64,000 nucleotides of DNA from Cunninghamia lanceolata (lineage: Eukaryota > Streptophyta > Pinopsida > Cupressales > Cupressaceae), in assembly GCA_027924645.1 (NCBI GenBank), contig BSBN01001198.1, positions 372,001 through 436,000 on the forward strand. Direction: 5' to 3'. Both the position numbers and the translations under genes were made by a program. How positions within the stretch are numbered: the first letter of the stretch is position 1; each line of letters starts with the position of its first letter. Below are positions 1 through 12,990 of this stretch, piece by piece. The notes under the pieces are model-generated. The model did no database searches. It was not told the DNA's origin and worked only from the letters and a program-made list of their open reading frames with translations.

Positions 1-2782
1 AAACAGGATTACAGGGTATCAACTCTCAGAGAGGAGAGAGAGAGTACCTTTCGAGAAGAGAGAGATAGACCTTGGATTATGAGTGGTCAATTTGCCAAAT
101 GAGTCTAGTGTTAAACGATAATGTGAACCAATGAGTCGTATGAGGTAAGTCTTATCTTGCCAGTTTTCTTTCGAATCTAAATCGACAGGTAGTCGATATC
201 CTGATTATCATTTAGTCAAGTCGATGGTGAGTCAACATAGTCGTTTGCGAAGTAAACAATGTCACTGACATTGAATGGTTATTTTTATCTTCTTGAGTCA
301 CTTGACGTTTTATTGTCCCCTCTTAGACGTCAAGACGTTCCCATCAAGTTGGATGATGCTGATATTGTCGTCATTTAACATCAACAGTTGAACCTATTTT
401 GTGGCAGATTTGTGGATCACGTCTCGTAGTCGAAAGATGCGAGAAGTCGTTTTGTGCGTCAAACGATTTAGAAAACTTGTGTTGCGTTACGCCCAATCCG
501 TCGTGATTATCGTAAAACGCTTTGAGCATTGTTGTAGTCTCTTTTCTTTGCGAAGTTCGACGGATGTCGAATTAGAAACCAAGGCGTGTTATATCTTGTT
601 CTATCGTAGTATATGGGGGAATATGCCAAAATTACATGAGTTATATTTATGTGATCGTGAGGTATTTCTCCATTCTAATTGGTCATCGGTATCGATCCGA
701 AGTTGTAAAGGAACACATAATAGTTCTTTTTATGATGTCTTTTCATTCGAATAACTCTTTTTATTTTCTAGTTTTAGACCACCAAATTATCGCTTTCGAC
801 CAAACTATTTTGCTAAGGTGGCAATCGTTGGTACTCGCGATCGGTTAAGAGTATGGAGGGATGTTTTAATTATTTAAAACTGCTACCTCGCAAGTTTTTG
901 AGCCCCATTTATGTATGTTTTGGCGAATCCAATGGTTTTGTGGTCCAATTTTCATGTATAGTGGACGGGTTGTTATCCTATCAACCAGCCACCCTCTGCT
1001 TTCTTTGTTCCTATTTGGCGCTCATATCAGAGGTTGTTTTTCAACTCGTGGTCAAGTTGACTTTGCAGGCCATCATCCTCACTCCAACGACCACCTTTGG
1101 GGGCTCTCGTTCGACCTGCACCTTCAAGTCGACCCCTAGCTCTCCATCAGCCTCAGAGTTTGCTGTGAAAGATTGCTGTGAGGGGACGTTCAGAAGGACG
1201 TTCAGATGGGCGTTCAGAGGGAGATTGACGCCACCATTCACTGTGTTGAGGATTTTGTTTTAAGGCATGGGATATCCTCTACTCACCAGTAGCTATTCTC
1301 TCTCACGTTTTGTGGCGCCAGAAATGCCTCTATCTCAGGCATGCCCTCCAGCTCCTTCCTGTTGAAGCGGTCCACTCTTCAAGCTCGTTACAACTTACCA
1401 AGTCATGGAGATAGAGGGATCCGTAGCTCCACCGTGCAAAGGGGAACATGGTAGTTATCGGGTAGGATAGCTGGCAAAGGAGAGGGAATAACATTGAGAT
1501 CCGAGAGTTGTGGGGAGCTTTTCTGTGGTTAAGAAAGTGAAACCGTGAGAAAAGGTATCATTCCTGGTCATGCAGAGAGAGTGGGATGGGTTATTCTCAG
1601 TTGAGAGAGGTTTGAAACCGAGGAGTTAAAGGTGATTGTTATCCTTTGCCATGGGGGTGGTGGGAGTCATTACTTTTAGGGTGAGAAAATACGAATGGAG
1701 GGAGAGATAGCTACGATGGGGTGAAGTCGTTGGAGGAAGAATGGAAATGGAGACCAGACACGAAATCAGTTATGGCAGCCAGTCTTACCAGCACAGGAAT
1801 GTGACAAAAGAAGGAAAGGTTTTATTTTTAAGAGAATATAAGAGGTATGCATAGTGACAAGTACGTGTATTGGATTGTAGTTTGTAACCAAAGAGGATGC
1901 GAATGGTGGACATTATCATTTGAATGCATAGTGCCTTAATTCACAGCATTTGATGCAAAGATAGAAGCATAAACAGCTGTACATTGACTCATCTTGAAGT
2001 CATTATCATGGGAAGAAAGGAAGAGTTGAAGGAGAGAGCGCATGGGGGCAGAAGGGAAGGGAGTTAGAGAAAGGAAAGAAGGTAGTCGATCTTGGACGAC
2101 CACAATAGATTCCTCTTCTGCAAATCTCCCTTAGTTTGGACCACCGCAAACAGGTATTATTCCTACATTCTATGCATTGACAGGCAAAGAATAATTACAT
2201 GTTTATTAAGAATGTTGCATTGACTGGTTAAAGGTAAAACACTTGTTCCTGTGTAGCTTTTTCCCTAAGTTCATTGTATTTGTTAAAAACAAAGGAAGTC
2301 GACTAAGTCCAATGGGATTTGGAATCTTTTTAAAACTGTTGTGTTATCTTAGTATAAACCTGAGAGAGTTGACGAATGGCGGTGACATTCTTCTCAGTTT
2401 CGCTCATGATAGTCTCAACAGATTATATATTCAAGATTGGTCACTGTTAGACCGAATTCTTTTATCCCATGCTCAAATTGGTCTTAGCTTCCATAGCAAA
2501 ACAGTCTATGAGTTGCCAAAAGTATATACTTACATTTGAATCTTTGATTCATTGTAAAGGTGATAGTTTTGCTTGTACTCTTGGTCTGAGAGATTTACAC
2601 GACCACATATTTGGATGAATACTCAAGGTTGATCTCTCTCTTCTAATACTATTTTAATCTACCCATATGGTTATGTTATTGTGTAGTTCTACTATGTTGG
2701 AATAAGGGAACAAATTCCTAGATTTTTGTTAAGCTTTAGAAAGCCACCTTTTTATGCAAATCGAGTGATAGATCCTTGAGAA
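1..2782. other. Unassigned repeat-like DNA, no gene seen
   Basis: No reading frame here matches a protein family I know. The first 70 bases and the stretch around 1490-2100 are rich in GA/GAGAG runs. The longest open frames, about 117 and 136 codons near 401 and 853, have unbiased composition and no recognisable motif. It may be the interior or LTR of a decayed retrotransposon extending left of the window, but I see no primer site or domain to support that. Confidence 0.4.
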
Positions 2783-4610
2783 TGTGACAGGACCATCCTT
2801 ACTATGTGTTAAAAAAAGTAACGTTGTAGTAAACCATTATGATGAAATAGACTATGTCTATCTAGAAATGACCTTGTTTTGAATTTTATAAGGAGTGGTG
2901 GTCGATGACTTCACATGAGGGTAAATGAAAGTATTATTATTCCTTGTTGTATAGGAGTTATTATCTAACCATATTATTCTTAAACCAAGGTTGAGTTTAA
3001 CCAAGGGTTGATTATAATCCTCGGTCTTGAAGTTATGGGAAAGGGTTATTTTGATTACAACGAGGGTAAAATAGAACCCTAGTATAACCAAGAAGGGTTA
3101 ATGATTATTGACGACCACTTTTATGGTTATAAACTATTTTAGTAGACATTAAAGGGGTCAAGAACTATGTATTTAGTAAAAGTTCATATCTATATTATTG
3201 AAAAGAGATTTGTATCTAATCGACAATGTTTAACCCTAGGAAGGGGAAAAACCATGTGTTGGGTTACAAGTTGACTTAAAATACAAGTCGTAAGCCTCAG
3301 ATTTTGCGAACGTCCAAGAGGTACCATTAAAGGACTAGTCAAACATTAAAATCATTATATCTTTATAACACAACTTCTCTCACACTATTACTTGTCGACA
3401 AGGGGTGAATCTCTTATGTTGCGTGGATGCAAAGAGAGATACTTAAGAATGAATAGTCTACCATAACATTTGAAGAGCAACGACAGTGTCTTGTAAATTC
3501 ACCTAAGTTAGAAAGACTAGGTTTGAGTTAGCCAAAACTCTTTAGTTAATCCTTGACTTAACCTAGTTATGGTAATTATTATATTAAGACATTGAGATCA
3601 TTATTTTGATCGTGATTGAAGGGTCAAGTGCCCTGACTATGTGTAATTATTCTTATTGCAAGAAGGGAATTAGATTCCTAGACTATATTTCTTGGCCTGG
3701 GTAAGGTTATCAACTTAGTCGTAATTAATTTATCTATATCTATTATGAGACAATAAGTTGTGGACCTCAGGGATTGCAATGATGCAATGAGAGTCCTTGT
3801 AAAGAAAGAAAGATGAATAGGTCTATGGATTATGGACAATGAAAGAAATCATGAATGAGTCGGGAAGACTAAATTAATGAAAATGCCATGACTTCATAAG
3901 TTGAATGTAGGTAGACCAAGTCGAACTGTAGGAATATGATAGTATCCAAGTCGAGTTGGAGTGGGTGAACAATACGACATCGTTCTTTGTGAACGTCAAT
4001 TTATATTGAAACTATGGCCATAGTAATGCATATGTCTCTGCATGCATTATCGGTTCACTGTATCTGGATTGCACGACCTATCGGGAATCATACTTAGCTA
4101 GAGGGTATCTAGGGTTGTATGATAGATAGAGTTGTGTAAGATACAACACTATGTACTCGGAAAGGCAAATTTCCACTGGTCTCCTTGGTCTATACTTCTC
4201 GTGAAGGGAAGGGCCACTTCCGGTTAGGAAGGAGTGCGGGAGACCGACGGTCTGTGGTTGGAGGTAAATCACTGGAAAGATACTCTCTCTCTCTTTAGCA
4301 GAAGACATGCCGAGGCTTGCGATAAAGATGTCAGAATTTCGGATGCAGTATATCTCTGAGACTTGTGTTTTTTGAGACTAAGTAAAATATTATCTGTTTC
4401 AGGTATTTATAATTGATTTATTTTTGTAAACATTGTACTTGAGAAAGTCAATATGGTTTATTGAATTTGTAATGTGATATCTTGTAATTGTAGTTACTCG
4501 ACTTTATGTTGAATAAAAGAAAAATTTTCTCTGTCTCATTTTTACCTTGCAAAGTTACTTTATGGTGAAATTTTTGGTTTTTACTATGTTTTTAGAACGT
4601 GGATGTTACA
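2783..4610. repeat. Candidate decayed solo LTR
   Basis: The stretch begins TGTGACAG and ends GATGTTACA, so its ends are short imperfect inverted repeats of TG...CA type, as in Ty3/gypsy LTRs. It is non-coding, and its last 200 bases are T-rich with AATAAA-like signals. The flanking 5-mers (gagaa and gttga) do not match, and no primer site or polypurine tract adjoins either end. The call rests on the ends alone and may be wrong. Confidence 0.25.
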
Positions 4611-5295
4611 GTTGAATCCTTGTCGATCATTCAGGGAAAGAATCCTCATTTCCATCCAAACAAAAATCTTTTAGCTAAATATTTTAGTTAATTTATTAAA
4701 GAAAAAAATTAGCCATTTATTTTTAAAAAACTAACCCAAAAAAACCCTTTTTTACGTTGCACATCAAGAAAAAAACACCTAACAAAGAGAATAAAATTTA
4801 TCAGTGCTTCTAGCAACGAATAGCAAGTAGAATACCGAAAACATCTTCAAACTGAATTACTAGCTTAAAAAATATAGTGCCGTCTCATACACAGCCTGTA
4901 GTGAAAGGCAACGGGGTGGTAATCAGTATCGACACGTGTAAAGAAAACCTATAATCACTCTAGAATTATTGCCATCCGTTTAGGCATGACTTAACTCGTG
5001 GGAGGTAAGATTAGTGTTCATAATTTGTTTACATTGCCACCTCCTCCCTTCAAACAGAATTTCTCTCCACATTTATAGGTGTTTGTTGCACTCTCCAAAA
5101 ATCCACCAAAGAGGTCTTTTTTTGAGCCAATCACAATAGAGATAAATCATTTTTCAATGAGTTTTTGTTAAAATTTTATCATCTTGACATAGGAAAAGTT
5201 CAAATTTAAATCAAATTTGCCCCACAAGAAAAATAATCCTGTGTTTTATTAGTTTACAATCGATAAATTAATCACTAGATAAGCCCACAGCTACG
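4611..5295. other. AT-rich spacer, nothing recognised
   Basis: AT-rich sequence with homopolymer A and T runs. I see no frame, domain, RNA gene or repeat structure in it. Confidence 0.5.
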
Positions 5296-5314
5296 AATAA
5301 ATAAAATCTCCTCA

Positions 5315-5430
5315 GGGGAAGGAGTTTGGTTGGCTTAATCTCTTGAATTACTGAATTGTTGGGGAAGGAGTCTGGTTGGCTTAATCTCTTGAATTACTGA
5401 ATTGTTGAGTCTAAAAGTCAGATTTCAAAA
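5315..5430 (+). repeat. tRNA-like (SINE head-like) sequence with a duplicated A box, copy 1
   Basis: TGGCTTAATCT at 5331 fits the pol III A-box consensus in 10 of 11 positions. The same motif recurs at 5377 because a 46-base segment is duplicated in tandem. A B-box-like ATTTCAAAA follows near 5422 and is better preserved in the other copy. This could be the head of a tRNA-derived SINE; chance similarity is possible. Confidence 0.25.
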
Positions 5431-7329
5431 GGATAAATATCCTATTCTGTATCTCCAAGAAAACAAAATTGTGGTATCGAAAGGGAGCAGCTGACACAAG
5501 TTTTTTAGTGGGTGGTTGGTCCTCCAGGCATGGGGGAAGATAACCGTGTAGACCCCATTCAGTGCTGAATCCCGGAATGGCCAACACATGACGCCAATTC
5601 GATAATCCAAGCCCTGCATATATATAATGACAGCAAACAGGTTACAGATGTTCAGGACCAAATCTCCATAAACTGACATGTCATGATGTCACCAAGCCAG
5701 GAGTTCAGGTTCATGGTAATCCAAGTTTGAAGCACAATATAACTTGATCAATCAATATGAATAAATTTTTTTTTAAAAAAAAAAATCATCCGAAGGAAAA
5801 CCAGTAAATCATTAAAAAAAAATCTTGAACAGGCCTTGAGTGAAAATTCACTCAAGACAAATAACTTGCTTTAGGCTAAAATCCAATTTAAAGCAACTTA
5901 TGGTTAAAGCAATGACCAATCGTTAGTAGTGAGGTTGAAGAGAGTGATAATGCAATTGAATTAACTGCAGGTATGGAGGAAGCCAAATGGTAAAAGTAAT
6001 GGTAACTGTAATTGTTGCAGTAGATTTGGAATATGATATGGAATTAGATTGGTGTGGGATCAAATTTCTCTGATTTTCGTATGGTGAAACATGTGGGAAG
6101 TTCAATCATCTTTGATGGGGGCAGTGGGTTGGGTTAAATTTTGAAGAGATTTGAAGCTTGTGGACATCTAAATTGTGACCTGGGTTTTTTCGGCTGTGAT
6201 ATACTTGGACTGGTTCACAAGTGGCATGTGTAATGGCATCCAATTCAGTGCAGGTAGTACAAAATGGGAAGAAGACCAAGAAGGGAGTGGAAGATGAAGA
6301 AGATGTAGAAGGGTAGAAGGAGCATACTATGAAGGTGTTGAGGTTAGTAACTGTATCTTCAAAGTTTGTTTATTTACTATATCATACAAAGGAGATTACC
6401 AATCTTTGTATGAGGATTTGGATGTTGTATATATGGACATTGGGAAAGGAAATGGATGGAAGTTGTTAGTCAAAGCAAAGGTGTTTGAAGCATTTGTTGT
6501 TGGATCTAGATAATGTATTGGAAGATGAAATGGTTTTCAATGTGGCTTAAAGTTTAAGTTGTGTTCTTAAGTTTTAAGGGATGTAATGTAAGAGAATTTT
6601 GGTATTCAAGCAATCAACATCAATAAAAAAAAATATGTTTCTTTTATTTTGTGTGTTCCGTGCTTATTGGCCCATGGCTTCCCATGGAGAGTAGACTTCT
6701 CTAGGCCTTCATTTTGAATTTTATTATTTTTTGGTCATTAATGTGAATTGGTATGCCCCACTTGCTGAGAATCTTGAGATTCCCCTCTTTGCCACTTGGA
6801 ATGCAATGCATGACCATTGACCATAATGATTCATGAAGAGAGGCACTCAACTAGTGGCTAGTTTTAATTGATTGTAAGAGAATCTCTTAAAGAGGGGCAT
6901 TACGTTTGGCCTCCATTCAATGCATGTAAATGGGGTGCTCCATTTGGAGTTTCATCTACAAATTAGGGCGTAGAAGATTTGGAAAGGCCTTCCAGTTTAT
7001 TTGTAGGAAACAAAGAGATTCGATTTGTGGAGTTCATTATTTTGTAGGGACCTGGGAGTCGTTTGTTCTTTTAGAAAATGCCAAATTATTTTGTCATAGG
7101 AAGAGAATCATTTCATAGAGGAAACTCTGCTAATTTTTTTGTAAAAATATGAAATGTATGTATAAGTCCTTTTCTTTGTGAATGAGCAAGATCTATTGTT
7201 GTTGAATCCTTGCAAAGAGATGAACTAAATGTATTAGTCTTTTATTATGCATGAATAATTTTTCATGTTTGATTCGTGTGTTGGATGCAAGGACAAGGCT
7301 TCCATTCATTTGGACCCTTAACCTTGACT

Positions 7330-7668
7330 ACATTAAATGGTATCACAACTATAGTGTGTGTGTGAGAGAGAGAGAGCATAAATGGTATCACGACAATTGT
7401 ATCTTTCATGTGTGTGTGAGCATAAATGGTATCACAACAACTATATATTTGATGTGTGTGTGTGTGTGAGCATAAATGGTACCACAACAACTATATCTTT
7501 CATGTGTGTGTGGGGGGGGAGCATAAATGGTATCACAACAACTATATCTTTCATTTGTGTGTGAGAGAGCATAAATGGTATCACAACAACTATATCTTGC
7601 ATGTGTATGTGAGCATAAATGGTATCACAACAACTATGTCTTGCATGTGTGTGTGATAGAGAGCATAT
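7330..7668 (+). repeat. Minisatellite, seven units of about 45-50 bases, copy 1
   Basis: Seven imperfect units read roughly gag-cataaatggtatcacaac-aactatatctttcatgtg followed by a variable TG or GA run. Units begin near 7335, 7379, 7423, 7471, 7523, 7572 and 7617. Open frames on both strands here are by-products of the repeat. Unit length varies mainly through the TG dinucleotide tract, as expected for slippage. Confidence 0.9.
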
Positions 7669-10240
7669 TCTAGTAACAAATGTTTGGTCAAGGGTGTGTC
7701 TAGTTGGCCTGAAAACCAATTTGTGGCTTTGATGCATTAATGTGCCTCCTAAAAAGAGTAGCTGGAAGAGATTGAGAGGGATTCACCACCATAATAGGAA
7801 TATTTAAAGTCGTGTTAGATTTGCTACAAGATCTTCAAGCCAGATTGGTTACAATAGAAATAGATCATAAATAGAGGCTTTGCACCAAGAGAAGAGAGCA
7901 AAGAATCATAAGGAGAAGAAATAGAGGAACAAATGTAGTACCTTGAATAATTAACTATTTAATAATTGCTTAAGAAAGAGAGGAAAAAATGTAGTACCTT
8001 GAATAATTAACTATTTAATTATTGCTTAATTATAATATTTTGGATATATTTTAGGCATTTAAAAGGATTTTTGGATTTATGTATTTTGATTATGTTAGCA
8101 TAAAATTCAAAAATAAATAAATTTATGCATGTTTTGTCTCTTGATTCGGTAATTGAGAAATTTGATTTGATATGCATCCTGACTAATATGAAATGGTTTA
8201 TATGTGATCAATTAGAATAAATTATAACCAACATTTATTTAATTATATATTGATGAATGTTTATCATGTTTTGTGTTTGAGCTTAATTTCAAGGTACTGT
8301 GGATAAGGAATAGATGACCTACTTTGATTTACCAAGATAAACTCTTTTCACTTAAGCACAAATAACTATTTTACTAGCTAAATTTAAGTCATTTGTTCCT
8401 TTACTTGGAATAATAAAGGTGTCCCACTTAAACTAGATTCCTTACTTAAGCAACACTAATGAAAAATGAGATGTGATAAATGAGTTAAGGAACTAGGAGA
8501 TTAGATGAAGAATATTACTCTAAGGAACTAGAAAATAGAAAGATGGAACCTAGATAAAGTTGATTAAAGTACAAGACCCGCGTTGTTGGAATGTTGATTA
8601 GAGGAGTAGAAGTTGCTTGTCAACATAACTCTGGCATGCTCGCATGGACATCAAAGCGACTATGGCCAAGTCCACTATCCACAAAAAAAAAGTACAAATT
8701 CATCAAACAAAAGCTTGCAAAAAATGTCCAAGGGGATATCAAATGTAGGAATACAACAAATACTAAGATGAAATAAATTACTTGAAATGACAAAAGAAAA
8801 GGTTAGAAGAGTATGCAAACTATTGAGTCTTCAAATGGAGAGTCTTTTTGTAGTATAAATGATGGTTTGGGCAGCACTTAGATACCCAAGTTTGAAAATG
8901 GTTAAGAGTGCTTGGGAGCTTGTCAAGGTGGTCAAACCCCCAATTTATCCTTTTGGCTCAATGAATAGTCAAGATAGAGAGTGTGTGTACTCAAGATTGT
9001 GACTATAGTTAGAAAATAAAATAATGTATAAACTTATAATAAATCTAGCTAATGATCTATGCATTGTGCTAAATGTACATGGAGACAAAGGAAAATACAA
9101 AATCTAGTTCAATATGAGAGGAATGTAGATAAATGCAAATAGATTTATGAATTATCAAATAAGTTTCATGCTATGTGTGAGGGAATGAGATCAAGAAACA
9201 AAAGTGAAAGGATTACCTTGAGTCAAGAGAGGACTCCAAAGGAAAGTCTTTTAATATTATTTATAAGTTTTTAAGAAGAAAAACAAGATACCCGCAAGAG
9301 AGAACCTCCCTAATCAAAATTTTGACTCAAGATGGGAGAACCCTCTAGGAAAAGGAGAGAAGGGGTTAAATGGAGGAGCTCAAGAGAGGAGCTTCAACAC
9401 CATTTGATTTTCTGAGGAAAAAGAAAAAGATATAAAAATTTTAGAATGTAATGATGATAAGTTACATGTACTTGAAGTGAACAACTATACAATTATTTAG
9501 CCATAGAGAATTCTAAAAAGGGTTAAGAGATGAATAGAAATTTGTAGCAAATTAAAAATAGATTTTACTCAAAGTGTTTTAACATGGACATGAAAAATGC
9601 TAGAGCCGATCTATTCAAATCAATCTCTCAAAACCATGTGGTGAAAATAGAAGGGAAACCTACAACAAAGTAATGAAAATCTGCAACAAAGCTTTAATCT
9701 TCAATAATGGCACGGAAAGTTGATTACTTTCTTTGCATGAGGGAACTTGTGTGCAATGTAGAGCAATGAAGAGAACTTTTTGTATGTGAGAGGAAGAGCA
9801 TAGAAACTTAGTGGAGAGAGCTTCAAAAACTTAGTATCCAACCCTTAAGAAAACTTGGTTTTGTTATTTTTAAAGACATAGAAGAGAGAAATTTAAAAAA
9901 TGATAGAATATGATTGGTAGAGGTTTTGGTGTTGAGGAAATATCCAAAAGGAAGGCACACTAGGAATGTGTGATATTAAATTATTCCAAGAGAGATATTG
10001 AATCTTATCTCATGAATCTTTTCTAGTCTCCTATTTTTTTTAATCTTTTGGAGGATGCTAACACGAGGGCATAGACATCAGCATATGTGTGCCAAAGTCT
10101 AAGCTATAACAAGTAATTGAATCATGAAAATGTGAAGTTAGACATTTGAAATAACTTAAAATTTGATAGAATCATCAAGATTGACACAATTTGGCACTTT
10201 GGATTAGGAAAAAGGCTAGGGTAAATGGCTAGATGTAACC

Positions 10241-11124
10241 TGTTGGGTGAATATTTTGTCTTCAACTAACTGAAAGCAAAATGGTTATATCGACCACAGT
10301 GTAATGAGATAAATCTCTCCTCTCATCAAGGGGAGGTTCCCTATCACTTATCACAAGATACTTTAAACTAAATACTAATTCAGGGGTGGGACCATATCAT
10401 CCATTTCTCTTTTTTCAGAAATGATGTTTATAAAATAAAAGAGCACTTTCTTGATATAAACTGAAAAACCAAGAAACCCACGAGAGCACAACAATGAAAT
10501 AACACATTTAAAAGCTTGAAATCAAGCCTTTAATGTTTGGCACGAGTGGCCATTAATGTCACTTGGAGTTCAAGATCTCGGAGATCTTGCTCAGGCGGCG
10601 ATTTCAGCAGACCCAACACGTAAACTTTGCAAAATGCAAAAGCGGGAAAAACCGCCAACAATACATGTGTCTTTTTAACGAGAATATGTAATGGCAGGGA
10701 AAGGTACCGCTCGGGCATGTGAAAAAGGAAAACCATGTAAAAGCGGTAAAAAGTGTTGCCATAACACAAGTAAACAAAAAGATATGTAATGTCAGCAATT
10801 TTTACCGACATTGCATAAGTGAACAAAAAGACATGTAAAAGCGGTGAATTAGGCTGACTTTACATATGAAGACTCAAAATTTACTAACAACCTAAAAATG
10901 ACCAAAATTGATATTTTAGTCAATTTACAACTTAATCGATTCGCAAAAACTTTGAGGAGTCGATTAGAGGGAGTGTTGTAAACTAGTTTAGGATGCCATA
11001 TGACTTCGCACGAGGCCACGAGAATCTTGTCTCGATTTGCAAACTTAGAGTGTAGATTACGAAACGAACAAGTTTCGTAGGGGGTTGTCTACAAAAACGA
11101 GCGTAGCTAATTTTGAGAACAACA
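10241..11124. mobile_element. Solo LTR, 884 bp, with TAACC target duplication
   Basis: The segment starts TGTTGGGTGA, ends GAACAACA and is flanked by the perfect 5-bp direct repeat TAACC (10236-10240 and 11125-11129). The second copy of the surrounding block has the uninterrupted site gtaacctaag at 29391-29400, a natural empty target. LTR-type ends, a 5-bp duplication and no coding capacity identify it as a solo LTR left by recombination between two LTRs, or a very short non-autonomous LTR element. Orientation is uncertain. Confidence 0.85.
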
Positions 11125-11698
11125 TAACCTAAGACATGTTATGGGAGTAGACACTAAAGTAAGTGCAATTTATAATGTGAAAATTGTAGAGGGTATGCAA
11201 TTTCTAACACTACATTTTCTCCCCATTTTAGTGGGCTTATGTCACTACATGATCAATCTATGTTAAAGTACATAAATGTAAAATGCTAAAAGTAACTTGC
11301 ATAAATGTAAATATTTTTGGATATATAAAAAGGATATATTGCATATTTGCTAGTTAAACTACTTGTGATTTGTAAAATAGATATGTCAAGAAAATCATTT
11401 CCTACAAAATCACATGTTACGAAATACATTTCCTTCAAAGCCAAGTATCAAAGGAACATAACCTTCAAGACAAGTTTATTAGATGACCTACAACATGTGT
11501 TAAAGAGAATATCTAAAATAAATATATATGCTAGCATATCAAAATCATAATCCAATAACATGTATTTATGCGTGCTTATGTATATAAGTCTTCATGTGTT
11601 TTCCTTAAAGTTGTCCTATTTCCAAATGAGTGGAGTGTGCAAATGTAATTCCTTGGTGTTTGAAGCTGTGAAGGATGTTTTGGACTTCGTTAAGCAAG

Positions 11699-12537
11699 TG
11701 TTGGGGTCCATAAGGCATGGATCTTCTGCTAGTGTAACGTGTGGTTTCACTTAGGACCTATCTTCCACACATTTCATATTATGTGTTGTCTGGCTGACTT
11801 GTAAATGTATTTTTCATGTTGTATCTGGCTAACAAGCAATGTAATCAATGTAATATCATGTATAAATAGTGAATCAAATTGAGTGAGGAGAGGTCTGATT
11901 GCAACTTGATTAAAAAGATCGCAAGCAGATAAAAAGCAAAATGAATGCATTGTTATGTGTGACTGAAGGAGAAAGAGCAGAAGTTGTTGATGGTGTCCTT
12001 ATTCATCTTGAAGACTTATATGTGATAGTGATCAAGTGTAGAGGGTGCCTAACTGATCAGATCATCAGAAGAAAGTGTGACAGAAGTGCAATCATCAAAA
12101 GAGTGAGTTTCAATGTCAGTTTTCAGACAGTAGAAAGACTGTCATACTATAATCTTTTGTAAGCGTGTTCTCAATTCAGGGAGTAGTAGCTTCCTTTGGA
12201 GTGATCCTAAAAAAAAAATTTAGGGAGTAGAAGCTTCCTTGGGAGTGACCCTAAATCAAAGTTCTTCAGGGAGTAGAAGCTTCATTGGGTTGTAGCCCTA
12301 AAATAAAGTTGTTATTTGAGCTTCATATATTGTGAGTTAATCCTCACCGTGGTTTTTCCCTTCTAGGGTTTTCCATGTATATCTGGTGTCATGTGTTGAT
12401 ATGCATTGTGTTAATCTTTCATGTTCATGTTGTGATGATTAAGTTTTAATCTACTCCAGATAAGTTGAAATTGTTAAAATTGAAAAAAAATTAGATATTG
12501 ATTCACCCCCCCTCTCAGTATCTTGGTGTGTTCAACA
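11699..12537 (+). mobile_element. Copia-type LTR remnant
   Basis: It ends with a C-rich tract followed by CTCTCAG and TTCAACA, the same 3' layout as the element B LTRs at 54.8 and 61.5 kb. A TATAAATA box at 11861 and the GGTTTTTCCC...GGGTTTTCCATG block near 12350 also match that layout. The left end is taken at TGTTGGGG, but the flanking 5-mers (gcaag and tatag) do not match, so the left limit is uncertain. No primer site follows; decayed LINE sequence adjoins directly. Confidence 0.6.
12177..12302 (+). repeat. Three tandem units of about 45 bases inside the LTR
   Basis: The phrase cagggagtagaagcttcct...gaccctaaa occurs three times with small changes, starting near 12177, 12222 and 12267. 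It lies in the transcribed (R/U5-like) part of the LTR remnant. Function unknown; probably replication slippage. Confidence 0.8.
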
Positions 12538-12544
12538 TATAGAT

Positions 12545-12990
12545 CTTCATTTTTGGTTATTTAATGTATATGGTCCTTCAAATTCAATTCAAAAGAAGTT
12601 GTTGTGGGATCATTTAATAGATTTGTTTTATCATCTAAAAATGATCTTTTTATTCTCAGAGGTTATTTTAATTCTATAGATACAAAGTAGAAGAGAAATC
12701 AGGTGGATTGGTTTAGTTGTCTAAATCACAGATTGATTTTATGGAGTTCATTGATAAGAATGATTTGTTTGATGTCCCAAGCAATAACAATGTGTTCACA
12801 TGGTCAAATAGAAGATCACAATTTTCTCATATAGCTAAGTTACATCTTAACAAGATTCTTCTTTCCTCTTCTTAGCTTCAGAGAAATATCAACTTTTCTT
12901 GCAAAATTCTCCCTCATTCTAAATCGAATCATTTCCTCATAATGTTTACAGTCTTTGAGGATAAGGCCCCAAAAAATACCCTTTTAAGTT
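12545..12990 (+). pseudogene. LINE endonuclease domain (EEP type), fragment
   Basis: Frames on this strand give the motifs NVYGPSN, a decayed GDFN (seen as GYFNSI) and VFTWSNRRSQFSH, then a remnant of the SDH-containing loop (SNHFLI). These are the conserved landmarks of the exonuclease-endonuclease-phosphatase fold that nicks target DNA in L1 retrotransposition. The N-terminal part with the first catalytic residues is missing. Stops interrupt the frame, for example just after SIDTK. Confidence 0.8.

Larger units (their letters stand above)
5296..11579 (+). repeat. 6.3-kb repeated block, copy 1
   Basis: Near-identical by eye to 23457-29846, same orientation, starting points about 18.2 kb apart. 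Similarity starts at aataaataaaatc and stops after gtgcttat; outside those points the flanks differ. The block is mostly non-coding. A 62-codon frame at 6930 has a close counterpart in the other copy (25017), but it matches nothing I know. No terminal repeats or LTR ends are obvious at the borders, so I cannot tell whether this is a duplicated segment or two copies of an unrecognised element. Copy 1 carries a solo LTR that copy 2 lacks, and a 43-base stretch near 9241 that is missing in copy 2. Confidence 0.85.

Noticed and set aside
401..1263. Overlapping open frames of 70-136 codons
   Set aside because: No domain, no codon bias that I can see, and overlapping frames are equally open.
1300..1330. 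TGTGGCGCCAG as a possible primer-binding site
   Set aside because: No LTR end precedes it and the match to a known tRNA 3' end stops after nine bases.
7330..7668. CRISPR-like array
   Set aside because: Units are contiguous with variable dinucleotide tracts, no unique spacers, and the window is plant DNA.
7263..7737. His/Thr-rich frames on the minus strand and matching plus-strand frames
   Set aside because: Produced by the minisatellite and TG tracts, not conserved as protein; same at 25330-25908.
12538..12560. 5' target duplication for the LINE matching gtattttgcaaatg
   Set aside because: No such sequence is present at the LINE's left edge; the 5' junction was probably lost or rearranged.
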